Made by a program: the position numbers and the translations under genes
Shown here: piece by piece, positions 31,426 to 42,079 of the stretch
Layout: the number at the start of each line of letters is the position of its first letter
How positions within the stretch are numbered: position 1 is the stretch's first letter
Notes under the pieces: model-generated
The model's input: only the letters and a program-made list of their open reading frames with translations
What the model was told of the DNA's origin: nothing
Database searches by the model: none
From: Prorocentrum cordatum
Lineage: Eukaryota > Sar > Dinophyceae > Prorocentrales > Prorocentraceae
DNA length: 64,000 nt
Direction of reading: 5' to 3'
NCBI GenBank assembly: GCA_963575745.1
Contig: CAUYUJ010021657.1
Span: forward strand, 1 to 64,000

Positions 31426-34400
31426 GTGCCTACGGCATCCCCCCTAGCAGTGCTTCTGGGCCAAGCCACGCCCCAGCGAAGGAGCGTGGCGGGCGCCGAG
31501 GCGCAGCCGCGAGCCAGTGCTGCCCGCGCACTGGGGCCCCTCTCAATGAGCCGCGCCCGCGGCACACCACAGCACGACCTCTCCAGCGCCCTCCCTGGTA
31601 TACGAATCACGCTCCTGCAAGACCGCCGAGGGTTCCGATCGCCCCGTCCGCCGCCCAACACGTAGCGCAAGAAGAACAGCGACGCCGGTCAATTCCGTCG
31701 TCAAACCTCCGCCGCGAATGCCTTCGAGGACGAACTCTGAGCGCGTCATGGGGAGCCGTGCGCGCCGAATAACAATGGCCTCATCCTGCATCAAACATCC
31801 CACGCGCCGCCATCTGAGCGTTGCTGCCGACGCGGCCACACCAAGGCATAACGCCAGAACTGAACGCAGCCTCGGTCCCCGCCTCCGATCCCGCTACGCC
31901 CGCCGAGAGCTCCACAAGCCTCTCCGTCGCCGCGCGCTGCAACTTTTGCCCGCTGTTCTCTTCTCGTGGCCACGCGCCACCGCTCAGCCATCGACCTTGC
32001 CGGCAAGCTCCACAGCCTGGACGCTCTGGCCGACAAGCATCGCGCTGCCGCGTCGCTCCGACCAGCGAGGCTGCGTTGAGCCCACGACGCCCGCGATCTG
32101 GTCGACCCGCTCCTTGGCGCCGCCGCCGCCTCGCTGCTCAACGAGGCGCCACGTCGACACGACGGCCGTCGCCGCCGTCGCCGCCCGAGCTCCGTAAGCG
32201 CCGCTGTGCCCGCCCCCGTGCCGAACGGCTCTGCCCTGCCGCGCCGCTTCCATCCGGCCTCCGTGCCGCCGCAGCCCATCGCCGCCGTGGCCCACGAGCT
32301 CTGGACGGCCGCCCCCGCCTGCTGGACGACGAGCCGCGCGTCGCCGCAGACGGCGCCCGCCCCGGCCGTCGGGCGCCGAGGCGCCGATGCCGTCGGTGAG
32401 CACTGCGCCCCTGCTGCCTCCCCTGCCGCTGCCGTCCACGGCGCCGCGCCCATTCTTCGCGCTTCCCCAGCTCCGCATGCGGCCCTGCCCCTGGCTGCGC
32501 CTCAATGGGCGGGCAAGTCCCCTGGGGCGCCCCTGGGTTCAGGGTTGCCGTGAGAAGCGGCCGCTGTGCTGGGGGGTGGTGACGGGGTGGACTCTCCCTG
32601 AGCCCTTTCCGTCTCCTCCTCCGAGGGGTCGGCCCCTTCCTTCCCATGTTGGTCGCAACGGTAGTCGCCGCCTCCAATGTGCTTCCCGCGCCTCCAACAT
32701 CCACCCGCTTTGCATCGGCACCTGAAGCGGGCGAACCGATGCTCCGAGTCGTGAGAGCGGCAGAGCGTAGCCAGAAGGGCCCCTCTGGCATTGCGGCGCA
32801 AGCCCCGAGCGTCCGAGGTTCCCAAGTCCTCGAGGAAGATGGGAGTGGGCTCCTGGGCTTGCTTGTCCGGGCAAGTCTCCGAGGTGGAGGCCGCGGAACT
32901 TGCGACCCGCCGTGGTCCAGGTGATACTGTCTGCGGCGCAAGGTTCGCAATCCTCCGGCCCCCTGACGGAGTCCAGCGGGGGTGGGCCTTGGGGGTTCCG
33001 CGCCTCCCCCGTCGAGCTCGCGCGCGGCGGCAGCAAGGAAGGGAATCAGCCAGCGCTTGGCTGCGCCCACCAGCAGCCGTGTAGCGTAGCTACATGCGGC
33101 TTTCAGCGCATGCCTCGCGGGGCTGACACCCAAGGCATCTTCGTCCAAGTCAAGGATTGCGCGAGCGTCAACCCCAGAGTGCCATTGGGAGTGTCCAGCA
33201 ACATCGGCTTGGCACCCACACACCTCCCCCTCGCATCACAGGCACAGCACCTTGACGGCCGCGCGCTCCAAGCTGGCCCTCAGGACAGGGTCAGACCTTG
33301 GTGCATGGGAACACTTGTCTGTGCCGGTTCGACGCTTTGATGAGGTCTCAAGAGGGACCCTGGTCGAGTCGTGCACTTTTCCCGTCGGTAATCGCCACCA
33401 CATGGTTGGTCAGTGGGCTTCGCATCTGGCCCGCGCTAGTCGAGTTCCTCAAGGAAAACTCGCTCGATCATCCTCCACGGTGGTGAACCGTTCCCTTAGG
33501 AAAATGGTTCTTTGAACGACCCGGTAGCACCATTAGAGGGGGCGCAGGCGCCAATCGGTGATGCAGAGGGTGGCCCCCAGTAATTACCGCGAGCAGGGCG
33601 TAAAGCTTGATGCCAATCATGATCTTCTCGCGGGCGACCACCCAGGTGCCCCCATCGCGAACCAAAAGCTATCGCCCAGACAGCCTGCCACAGGGGTGAA
33701 GACTCACCCCGACCAGGACCGGGCGGGGATCTCTGGCACTTCGAGGGTGACCTCCCGCCGCCGACGGGCCCACCCTCCCCAATGCGGGGACTCGACAAGG
33801 CCGCGCTCCCCGGCGGGTGGGCCTTCGCGAGGCGCAGCGTCACTCCGCCCTGCCCGAGCTCGCCCGAACCGATCGCCCAGTGCTTCCCAAAGTGTCCACT
33901 GGAACGGGAAGGTGCCGTCCTGATCTTCCTCCTCTTCCGTCTCGGGGGAGTCCGGGGGGCTCTTTGGGCTCCGCTCACTCGACGGGCCCGTCTGGCGGAA
34001 AATTTGCACCTTCCTCCCTCGGGGGCAGGAGCTCCAAGTCTCGGCATTGCAGCCACCAGCCCTCGACAAAGGAGAGAAACGAGAGTGCGTCCTCGGGCAG
34101 CTCGGCCGGGGCATCTGCCTCGGAGGCCGCGGCGGCTGGCGCCAGGCGGAAGGGCCGACTTGCGGGCCCCAGGAATATGCACCACCACCACCACGTCGAC
34201 TCCTCCTCCTTCCTCTACCCTCCTATTCCTTTCCTCTTTCCTGGGAGAGGGAGGGGGTGAGGGAGGTGGTGGTGTATATGTTTGGGCTCCGTACGGTTTG
34301 GCTCCGAGCCACGGGCGCCGCTCGGGGTGTCCGAGCGTCTCCCGCCCCCCCCCCCACGGGCAGGGCGCGCGTCCCGTTGGAAGCGCCGGCCGGGCGAGGC

Positions 34401-34964
34401 GCAGGGGCGATCGTCGCCAGAGCTGGGCCCCGAGCCCTCTCCGGGCCCTGGGCTTCGCTCGGGGGGTTGCCACTCCCAGCCGCGCCGCCAGTCGCGGGGC
34501 GCGTCGGATCCACGGCGGGGTCCGCCCCAAGACCCGGGTCGCCAAGCCTCCTCGCCCTCCGGGCTTGGCAGCTGACAGCGGTTGGTCCGCGCCTCGAGGA
34601 GGGGCATGTTCTCGGGCCCCGTCGCCCGCGAGCTCCCACCCTGGGCGGAGAGCGGGCTCCAAGCAGACCTCTTCTGCGAGCCCCTGGTCGAGCGCTCGGC
34701 CCAGGGCGGGGATGAGCTGGCCGCAGCGTGCACCAGCCCGGTCACCGGCAGAGGGCGCACCCCCCCCCACCCGCAAAAATGAAACATACCCGAGCCGCAG
34801 CGGCTGCGGGGGGAAGCGGAGCGACGCGCGGTGCCAGCCAACAAGCTGTAGGAAACCCCGATCAAGACACGTTGACCCCAGAGTTCCCCCTTATCCATTA
34901 TCGAGGTTCTGCCCTTCTCGTACACTTGATGACCGACAGTATTCCGAGCGCCGATGAGACCTCG
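31426..34964. other. GC-rich region, no confident gene
   Basis: Several long frames exist on both strands (for example 31791-32453 minus, 32138-33223 minus, 33496-34776 minus), but GC richness keeps frames open. A plus frame near 31985-32090 (SAIDLAGKLHSLDALADKHR) and minus frames near 33220-33000 (GVDARAILDLDEDALGVSPA) and 32780-32650 (a Cys-rich CRCKAGGCWRRGKH) have protein-like texture. They could be remnants of elements; none is assignable. Confidence 0.35.
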
Positions 34965-34965
34965 C

Positions 34966-35262
34966 ACCATACCCTGCAAGTGAGGCCTACGGGGCATACC
35001 TAGTAGGGGAGGGGCACCAGGCACTGACCAGCATCAACAAAGAGTAACACCACCACAGCAGCACCGTTACCAGCACCAGCACTAGCAGCAATACACTCAG
35101 CCACTCCGACAGCTAAACACCAGCACGACCAAACCTGTCCAATACATGTACCTACCCCGTACCCTGCATGGGAGCCGTCAAAGCGTGCCTGGGAGACGCG
35201 GGCAGAAGGGGCACGGCCGGACCTATACCCTGTAAAGGAGCCTGGTGGGCATACATAAGGGA
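34966..35262 (+). repeat. Dispersed motif TACCCTGCAWGGGAGCC, three copies
   Basis: ACCCTGCAAGTGAGGCC near 34969, ACCCTGCATGGGAGCC near 35159 and ACCCTGTAAAGGAGCC near 35226; two are followed by GGGCATAC. A fourth copy lies at 47989-48034. AC-rich sequence surrounds both sites. Confidence 0.5.
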
Positions 35263-35339
35263 AAGGCGTCACTGGCCAGATCCACGAAATACCAATGAAA
35301 GCCCTCATGTAATCAAACGTGGTGGGTATACTTTAATAT

Positions 35340-36040
35340 AACTCAGATGCCGACACACCGTGAACTGTTTCAGATATGTACACTGAAGATGCATGATTGG
35401 CAATATAAACAACATGCCAGCACATTGTGCCCCCTGTTACTTGAATTTTCAATCGATTTATACAGTGCTGGATGCCAAGGCAAAGGTGACGCGCCATGGC
35501 AAACGCGAGAACGAAAGGCTCTAGCGATCATGCCTACCGTCACTCACCTTTTTTGGTTTCAACACAGCCGCCGATATGCTCGAGACAGATGGCAAACGTC
35601 TTTTCATTTACATATCACTAGCCGTGATGCATGGCATTACATACCCAACATACCTTCTCTCGGGCTGACAAGCGCTTCGGCATCCATCTCGACGCGTTCA
35701 CACATTCACAGCGTTATGTATGGTACGACAGCTTCGAGATCTACATTATCGACTCCTACCAGGCCGACGACGACATGACCCGCACACGAAAAGCACGATT
35801 GGAGCGTCATTACAGCAACGCAAACAACTATTACAGAGGCGATGGCCAATACGATCAGCCACCATTACTAGCGAACCGACGCCGCACCACACCCAACCAA
35901 ACACTGCAAATCAATATATCCAAATACAACAACACCACTACGAGCCTAGGTACGCAAGGACCGACAGGACGAAGTTCCAAAGCGCAAACTCAATCAACGC
36001 TTTTTCTACATAGCACTCTGGCGCGGGCATAAATCCATGC
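35340..36040 (+). pseudogene. AC-rich coding relic, unknown
   Basis: A plus frame (35631-36032) reads FSRADKRFGIHLDAFTHSQR, YVWYDSFEIYIIDSYQADDD and ends at a stop without a recognised domain. Many codons end in C. Composition resembles 37743-39720, so both may belong to one disrupted element, interrupted by the CCA array. Function unknown. Confidence 0.35.
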
Positions 36041-36204
36041 CAACAACGACTCTGGACGACCAAGCATCTACGGACAGGCAGACCCACATCACGATTGCAT
36101 ATACTTTGATATAAGAGGGAGCGCGTTTCACGGGCGCCTGCCTTGGGAACATTCGGCGGCGCGTTTCGAACCAGGGGGTGGGCCCCACCCCCCAACACTC
36201 GGCG

Positions 36205-36465
36205 CCGTTGATCAGAACCACGGGAACTCCCCCTCCCCTCCCCCCCACCCCCCCCTCCCGAACCCCCCCCCCCCCTCCCAAGGGGGGAGGGGGGGTCCAA
36301 AACCCCCCCCTCCCCCCCTTCCTGGCGCCGGCGCCGGCGCTGGCGGCCGCCGTAGTGCCAACGCACCGACGATGACCAGAGAGAGCCAAGGAGGGGGGGG
36401 GGATTCAAACCCCCACCCCGCGCTGGCGCTGGCGCCGGCGCTGGCGGCGGCCAGCAGCGCCGACG
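36205..36465. repeat. Poly-C/poly-G hairpin units and GGCGCC-rich block
   Basis: C-tracts and G-tracts pair across short loops (GGGGGGGTCCAAAACCCCCC near 36290; GGGGGATTCAAACCCCC near 36400), followed by a GCTGGCGCCGGCGCTGGCG run. A mirrored set lies on the other side of the CCA array at 37465-37625. Confidence 0.7.
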
Positions 36466-36644
36466 GCGGGCACGCAGCGACGACGACCAGAGAGGGCCCA
36501 GAGGCCGCAGAGGGAACACACAAATCGCCATATCGAGCCCTCGCATGCTCCTCACACGCCCCCGAGACCCTTCTGACGAGACCTCAAGAGGCATCCATTA
36601 AACCTCTGACCCTTTGCCAAAACACAGTGGCGGGAAGAGCCTAA

Positions 36645-37460
36645 GGCCACACCACCACCAGCACCACCACCACCACCGCCACCACAGACCACCACACCAC
36701 CACCACCACCACCGCCACCACCACAACCACCACCACAACCACCACAACCCACCATCACCACAACCACCACCATCACCACAAACCACCAGAAACGCCACCA
36801 CCAGCAGCACCACCACAACACCCACCACAACACCCACCACCACCACCACCACAAACCACCACACCTTTACCACCACCATCACCACCACCGCCACAACCAC
36901 CACCATCACCACAACCCACCACCAACGCCACCACCACAAACCACCACACCACCACCACAACCACAACCACCACCATTACTACCACCACCACCACCACCAC
37001 CACCACCACCACCACCACCACCACCACCACCACCCACCACCCACCACCCACCACCCACCACCCACCACCCACCACCCACCACCCACCACCCACCACCCAC
37101 CACCACCACCAGCACCACTACCAGGAGCACCACCACCAACACCGACACCACAGCCCACCACCACCACCACAAACCACCACGCCACCACCACCACCACCGC
37201 CACCATCACGACCACCACCATCACCACCTCAGCCCACCACCACCACCACCAAACCACCACACAACCACCACCACCACCACCGCAGCCACCACAACCACAA
37301 CAGCTCACCACCACTACCACCACCATCACCACAATCTACCACACCACCACCACCGCCACAACCACCACCAGTACTACCAGCAACACAACCCACCACCACC
37401 ACCACCACAACCACCACAAACCACCTTACCACCACCACCACCACCGCCACTACCACCACC
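36645..37460. repeat. (CCA)n-rich array
   Basis: About 800 bp of CAC/CCA triplets, with a sub-array of CCCACCA heptamers at 37030-37105. Frames are poly-His/Thr/Pro or poly-Val/Gly/Trp only. Confidence 0.95.
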
Positions 37461-37464
37461 AGCA

Positions 37465-37625
37465 CCCCCGCCGCCGCCGCTAGCCGCCGCCGACGCCGGC
37501 GCCAGCTCGAGGAGAGGGAGAAAGGAGAAGAAGGGGAGGGGGGGGGGGAGGGAGGGGGTTCGACCCGCCCCCCTTCCGTCACTGGAGGGGGGGGGAATCT
37601 GTTCCAACCCCCCCCCCTCCAAGCG
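37465..37625. repeat. G/C hairpin units, mirrored set
   Basis: CGCCGCCGCCG and GCCGGCGCC block, then G-tracts and C-tracts (GGGGGTTCGACCCGCCCCCC; GGGGGAATCTGTTCCAACCC) in inverse order relative to 36205-36465. Confidence 0.65.
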
Positions 37626-37742
37626 ACCACAGAACGCGTTCTTTCTTATATGAAAAATTCTATGCTCGGCGGACTTCTGGGCGCCAGCCCCATTGATTGC
37701 AGCTATGTCCTCCAGGGACGACCACGCTGACAATCTGTGTGA

Positions 37743-39720
37743 TTGCGGCCCGGAGCCGCCTGCAACCACGAACGACTTAACGCAGCACTGCTCAAATTGA
37801 TACAGCAGCTCTGTCGCGACAAAATAGAACGGCACTGGGCTACGGCCATACGACAGTCCCCACTGCAAACATCTACCTACACCGACGCAGAGATGGCATG
37901 CCATTCGCCACCGGCGAGGACGCCCCACCCAACCAGCTACGGAACTAACAAATCATCAACCTACCATGTGAAGAGCTCTCGCAACTAGTATACCAAAGTA
38001 ACGTCAAGCTACGACACTCTCACTACAACAGTGATGGTTCACTGCGAGACCTCAAGGAGAGCCTCTACAAGATCTACAGCCAGCAAGTGACCAGCATATA
38101 CGTCTTCGCGACTTACGAAACCAGGGGCATACACACCATCCACCATCCCAGCCGACGCACCTTCATACAACGACTACACCTACGAACAATGTAGATACGG
38201 GCTCAGAACTACTATCCATCACCAACCTGCTTGCAGGCACCCTTCACATCTCCGGAGCAGCAACACTACACCCACCATGGGCAACACTCATCATTGGCAG
38301 ACAGCACTGGCACACGACACCGCCAGCTACTCGCGAACAACCTAACTACGTTGCAATGCACACAGCATCATCCTACAAAACACATCATAGCACAACATCT
38401 CAACCAATGGACAAGTACAGCCCGAATACCGGCCCCACTACAAGCACCCAACACGCCTCCAATGGAGTACGTGCTCAAAGCGCTGATGCAAGCCAACCCC
38501 AAATTGCCACCCACAATTTGGCCACTTGAACCTGAGACGATCAAATAACTCTACCCACAACCACTGAGAATCCCCACCATAACATCGTCGATCTCACTTT
38601 ACCCGACTCTAATATTACATAAACGGCATTCCCTCGGCACGGAATTCCAGCACATCAAGCCGTCCACCCTGAACGTCATCAGAACCGACATCAACGTCGA
38701 CCACGAACACTACGAGATAATGCAGAAGCCCCTTACCGAACACCGACTGACGGAACAATAATGATACGTATGGCAAGACATCATGATACGCCAACGATGC
38801 AATGGCCACATATAACCTACACTACCAACACAAACACTACCATACATCGACCTTCGCCCAAACCGACATCGCCCAGCACCACTACCATCTACAGTACCAC
38901 AACTGCAACATCCCTCGACCCATGGGGTCACTACGGCAACAATCTCACGCAAGAGAGGCAACCCATCTTCACACCACTCCCGCCCAACATGCACCATGAC
39001 ATGCACTGTGCGCCAACACAGGTAGCACTTACAAGCGACGGCACCACCAGCATCACAACAATTTACTACAACGAGTAGGAGAAGGTATACACACAGATGT
39101 CCAAAGACCACCACCTGATCGACAACTGGCACAGGTACCCCGACAAGTACAACAACGATGTTTTCACATCATATCCACCACTCCGACCTAAGCAGTACAC
39201 TACCCAAATGACCAACTATGAACAAATCACACTCTCCAGCGCACAACCAAAAGACCAACTCCCACCACCACATGCACCTGCACCACAACGCGACTCCAAG
39301 AACCAACCCACAAGCGGCACATACAGGGAGACACTGGAGATACCATACGACACTAGCGACTAATTGCGGCTCGACCTAGTAGTCACTAACCAGAACATCC
39401 ACAACATGATCGACGGACCAGACGAGACGACGCTACACCACAACTTTACGGACGCCTTTACAAATATCTCATAATGGCTGTCCATTATTCTTGGCAACGA
39501 TCCACAGGGCAGCAGCACGACCGGACAACATCAGTTGCCCACAAGATACGTATCATACGAGCAGCAAGACGACATATGCAGCAGCACACTTAAGAAACAG
39601 CACACACAGCTATGGCACTTACCCTGCTGACACCGACAAGATCCCAGCGACAACAGACGACCACGACCAACGCACAACAACACCTTGACACCTAGACGAG
39701 GACAACTTTAAGCCACCAGG
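37743..39720 (+). pseudogene. AC-rich coding relic, possibly retroelement gag/protease
   Basis: Several plus-strand patches have coding texture and C-ending codons in changing frames: 38042-38190 (LRDLKESLYKIYSQQVTSIY), 38460-38548, 38640-38760 (FQHIKPSTLNVIRTDINVDH) and 39097-39600 (IDNWHRYPDKYNNDVFTSYP). At 38191 one frame reads VDTGSELLSI, which resembles the D-T-G-S active site of a retroviral-type aspartic protease. No RT or integrase motif was found, so the retroelement idea is weak. Multiple stops and frame changes show decay. Confidence 0.35.
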
Positions 39721-39781
39721 GCAACCACAACACTGAGCACAGCATACCCAAAACATCAATGCCAGCCTTTCTACCACGACC

Positions 39782-40160
39782 ACGATTCCACATCCCAATC
39801 ATACTACCTACCACCACCCAACACATCCACTGCCAAAGTCGGATGGATGGCTAGCCGATATATCTTCAAGCCAACGCACAGCACAAACTCGAGCAACCAA
39901 TGAAGCACACTTCCCACCAGAAGCACCTCCACCCATCGAAGACGGCCAGACGGGATCCACACCCATCGCACCAATCATCGCGCAGATCTACAACCCCCTG
40001 GAGAGCATCAACCTTTACGAGGTCCAGGGAGACTCGTTCATCGACAACGTCAGCTAGGAGGAAAAGGGGATGGGGAGGATGGACTTCGTCTTCTTCTGGG
40101 TGCAGCTGGGGATCGAGATCCAGGTGAACTTCGAAGAAGATTCCATGTTCGGTTTAATCC
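39782..40160 (+). pseudogene. Coding relic with strong G/C-ending codons
   Basis: One plus frame runs PLPKSDGWLADISSSQRTAQ, EAHFPPEAPPPIEDGQTGST, then IYNPLESINLYEVQGDSFID and a TAG near 40058. The same frame then continues MDFVFFWVQLGIEIQVNF. Codon use is typical of dinoflagellate coding sequence. I do not recognise the protein; a host exon or the 3' end of an element gene are both possible. Confidence 0.4.
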
Positions 40161-40539
40161 GGGACGGGATGCTGTTCATCGTATTTTGGGGCCTTTGGTG
40201 GGCCCCCCCTCTACGGAGGGGCTTATATTTTGAACTCTTACCTCTTTCTCCGATTGGGAGCCTTGCTCGTCGCGAGGTTTCCGGCTTCTCTGCCGAAAAC
40301 CGACAAGATGAGGGACGAATTGATGCAGCACTCCACGTGCAAAACGCTACGCCTACGACTAGCCTCTTGCAGGTGGGCGAAGTCAGGGCGTTTCGAGACA
40401 ATTCATACCTGCAGTTGCTCCGTCATTGTGGAACGCCACGAGCTCGATGTCATGTTTCACTACAGCCGCCGCGGGGTTCGGTCGTAACCGGGCACGTCTT
40501 CGACACGAATACAAACAATCCCATCAGCGAGTCCTCCGA

Positions 40540-41019
40540 GCGGGTGTTCCATTCTTGGTCGGCACGGCCAACACCAAGGTCGTGGATTTCACTCGCTTGG
40601 GCAACATCGATAAAATTCGATGTACCGTATCTTTCGTTCGGCAACAGAGTTGGGACACCGCCGCACTTACAGAGTTGCATGGTGATTGGTCGGCCAATTT
40701 GATTGTTAAGGAGCTTCTGATTAGAACCCACAAAAGAGTTGCTGTGGTCCTTTCGCCGGCGGCTCGTGCAACACATTTGGCAACATATTCGAAGACCTTC
40801 CGTCTTTTTAATATTGTCTTGGGGGTATGCCTGAAAATACCTAACGCGGACATGGAGCTACTGTATTGTAGTGCATGCTATCAGAACTCAATGCTGAAGA
40901 ACGGGCCACGCAGTGGGATAATATGCTAACATTACACATGTCATTAAAGGAAACACAAGTCATGGTTGTATTTCAAGGGGATTGGAACGCACATCGGGGG
41001 AGCAATAGTATTGTAAACG

Positions 41020-41020
<1 letters not shown>
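40540..41020 (+). pseudogene. APE endonuclease remnant (LINE-4)
   Basis: One frame (to 40929) reads VGTANTKVVD, WDTAALTELHGDW and KRVAVVLSPAARATH. A second frame continues LNAEERATQWDNM and MVVFQGDWNAHRG, where G-D-W-N is the D-x-N motif. The rest of the domain, including S-D-H, is missing: a TA repeat follows at 41021. Confidence 0.65.
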
Positions 41021-41051
<31 letters not shown>

Positions 41052-41058
41052 ATATATA
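41021..41058. repeat. (TA)n microsatellite
   Basis: TA dinucleotides with a short GTGTG interruption, directly after the truncated endonuclease. Confidence 0.95.
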
Positions 41059-41124
41059 AGTACGTTTACATTATCTACGGCAAACACACAATCTGGCAAA
41101 TCTGGCGTAAAATTTATACAATAT

Positions 41125-41345
41125 GCAAATCTACGTTGCGTGGATTGTGTACTTCCGTGCGAGTTCCGTGGTACCTGGAGACATCCGGTGAACGGCCTCT
41201 GGTACGAGCTGGGCTACACGCTTACCTCTGGCATCTTGTCCAAGGCTGTCCAAAACGTGGAGACGTTGTCCACCGGCTTCACTGACCAGATGGTGAAGTA
41301 GTACACGCTTCGTATCCCAGACAACACCAAATACAAAGCACGGCA
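41125..41345 (+). pseudogene. Coding relic, unknown
   Basis: A plus frame reads CEFRGTWRHPVNGLWYELGY, TLTSGILSKAVQNVETLSTG and FTDQMVK, then a TAG and YTLRIPDNTKYKARQ. Third positions are mostly G or C. No domain is recognised. It separates the endonuclease and RNase H remnants, so it may be inserted DNA. Confidence 0.35.
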
Positions 41346-41559
41346 AGTACGTAAACAAATCTTTGTGGCGATCGAAAGGTTGAGACATATTTTTCGAGCA
41401 CAACAAGAACAACCTCTTCGCTATGATCTTCTGCGAGACCCTACACAACGAGGCCAAGACCACAAACATCAATTTCAAGACAGGGTCTGGCACTACACGG
41501 CGAAGTTCCTGGACCATGATCAGCCGAGGAGCCGTAGCACGGAGTTCCCAGAGAACCAG

Positions 41560-42050
41560 GCCTCTCTCCACTTCTTCGTGGATGGCTCGGAAAACCCAGT
41601 TGGACAAGAAGCAGGATGGGGCGCTACACTTTTTCTTAGGGACGCTGGCGCGCGGTCTCGAGAACGACCTCCTGCCGATCAATGCCCGGATCCCGCCGCC
41701 TGCTGGCACGGCCCGGTGCGGTTGGACCCACAAGCTCTCGACTTCCTGGGGGCGGCGGCGGCGACCAACAACACAAAGGAGATGTCGGCTATGTGCGTGG
41801 TCTTGCTCTACTTGATCAAGGAGGGCCCCTCGACCGCATCTGCTTCCATCTACTTCGACAGCACATCTGCTGCCAGCATGGCGCGGGCTTAGCGTCCGAA
41901 GCAAAACGTCCATCTGGCACGCCGGCTTCGCAGACTGCACCAACAAGCTCAAGAATTACGTCCTCTCCGTCTTCTCATGTGAAAGCTCATGCCGGTATCT
42001 GGGGCAACACGGTGGCCGACAAGCTCGCAGACGAGGGCAAGACGGGACAC
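41560..42050 (+). pseudogene. LINE-4 RNase H (frameshifted)
   Basis: First frame: LHFFVDGSENPVGQEAGWGA (first Asp), NNTKEMSAMCVVLLYL (Glu), IYFDSTSAASMARA (Asp), stop at 41890. Second frame: HVKAHAGIWGNTVADKLADE, the H and final Asp region. All catalytic positions are recognisable. It lies directly before the linker of the RT. Confidence 0.75.
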
Positions 42051-42079
42051 CTGCTGGCGCCAGACTGCTTGAGCTGGAC

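Noticed and set aside
31985-32450. Possible gene with SAIDLAGKLHSLDALADKHR text
   Set aside because: A stop follows within 30 codons and the rest of the frame is Arg/Pro/Ala-rich; not enough to call a gene.
33496-34776. 426-codon minus-strand frame
   Set aside because: GC-rich region with equally long frames on the other strand; no motif and no codon bias.
36614-37483. 289-codon His/Thr-rich frame
   Set aside because: Translation of the CCA array; no start context or unique sequence.
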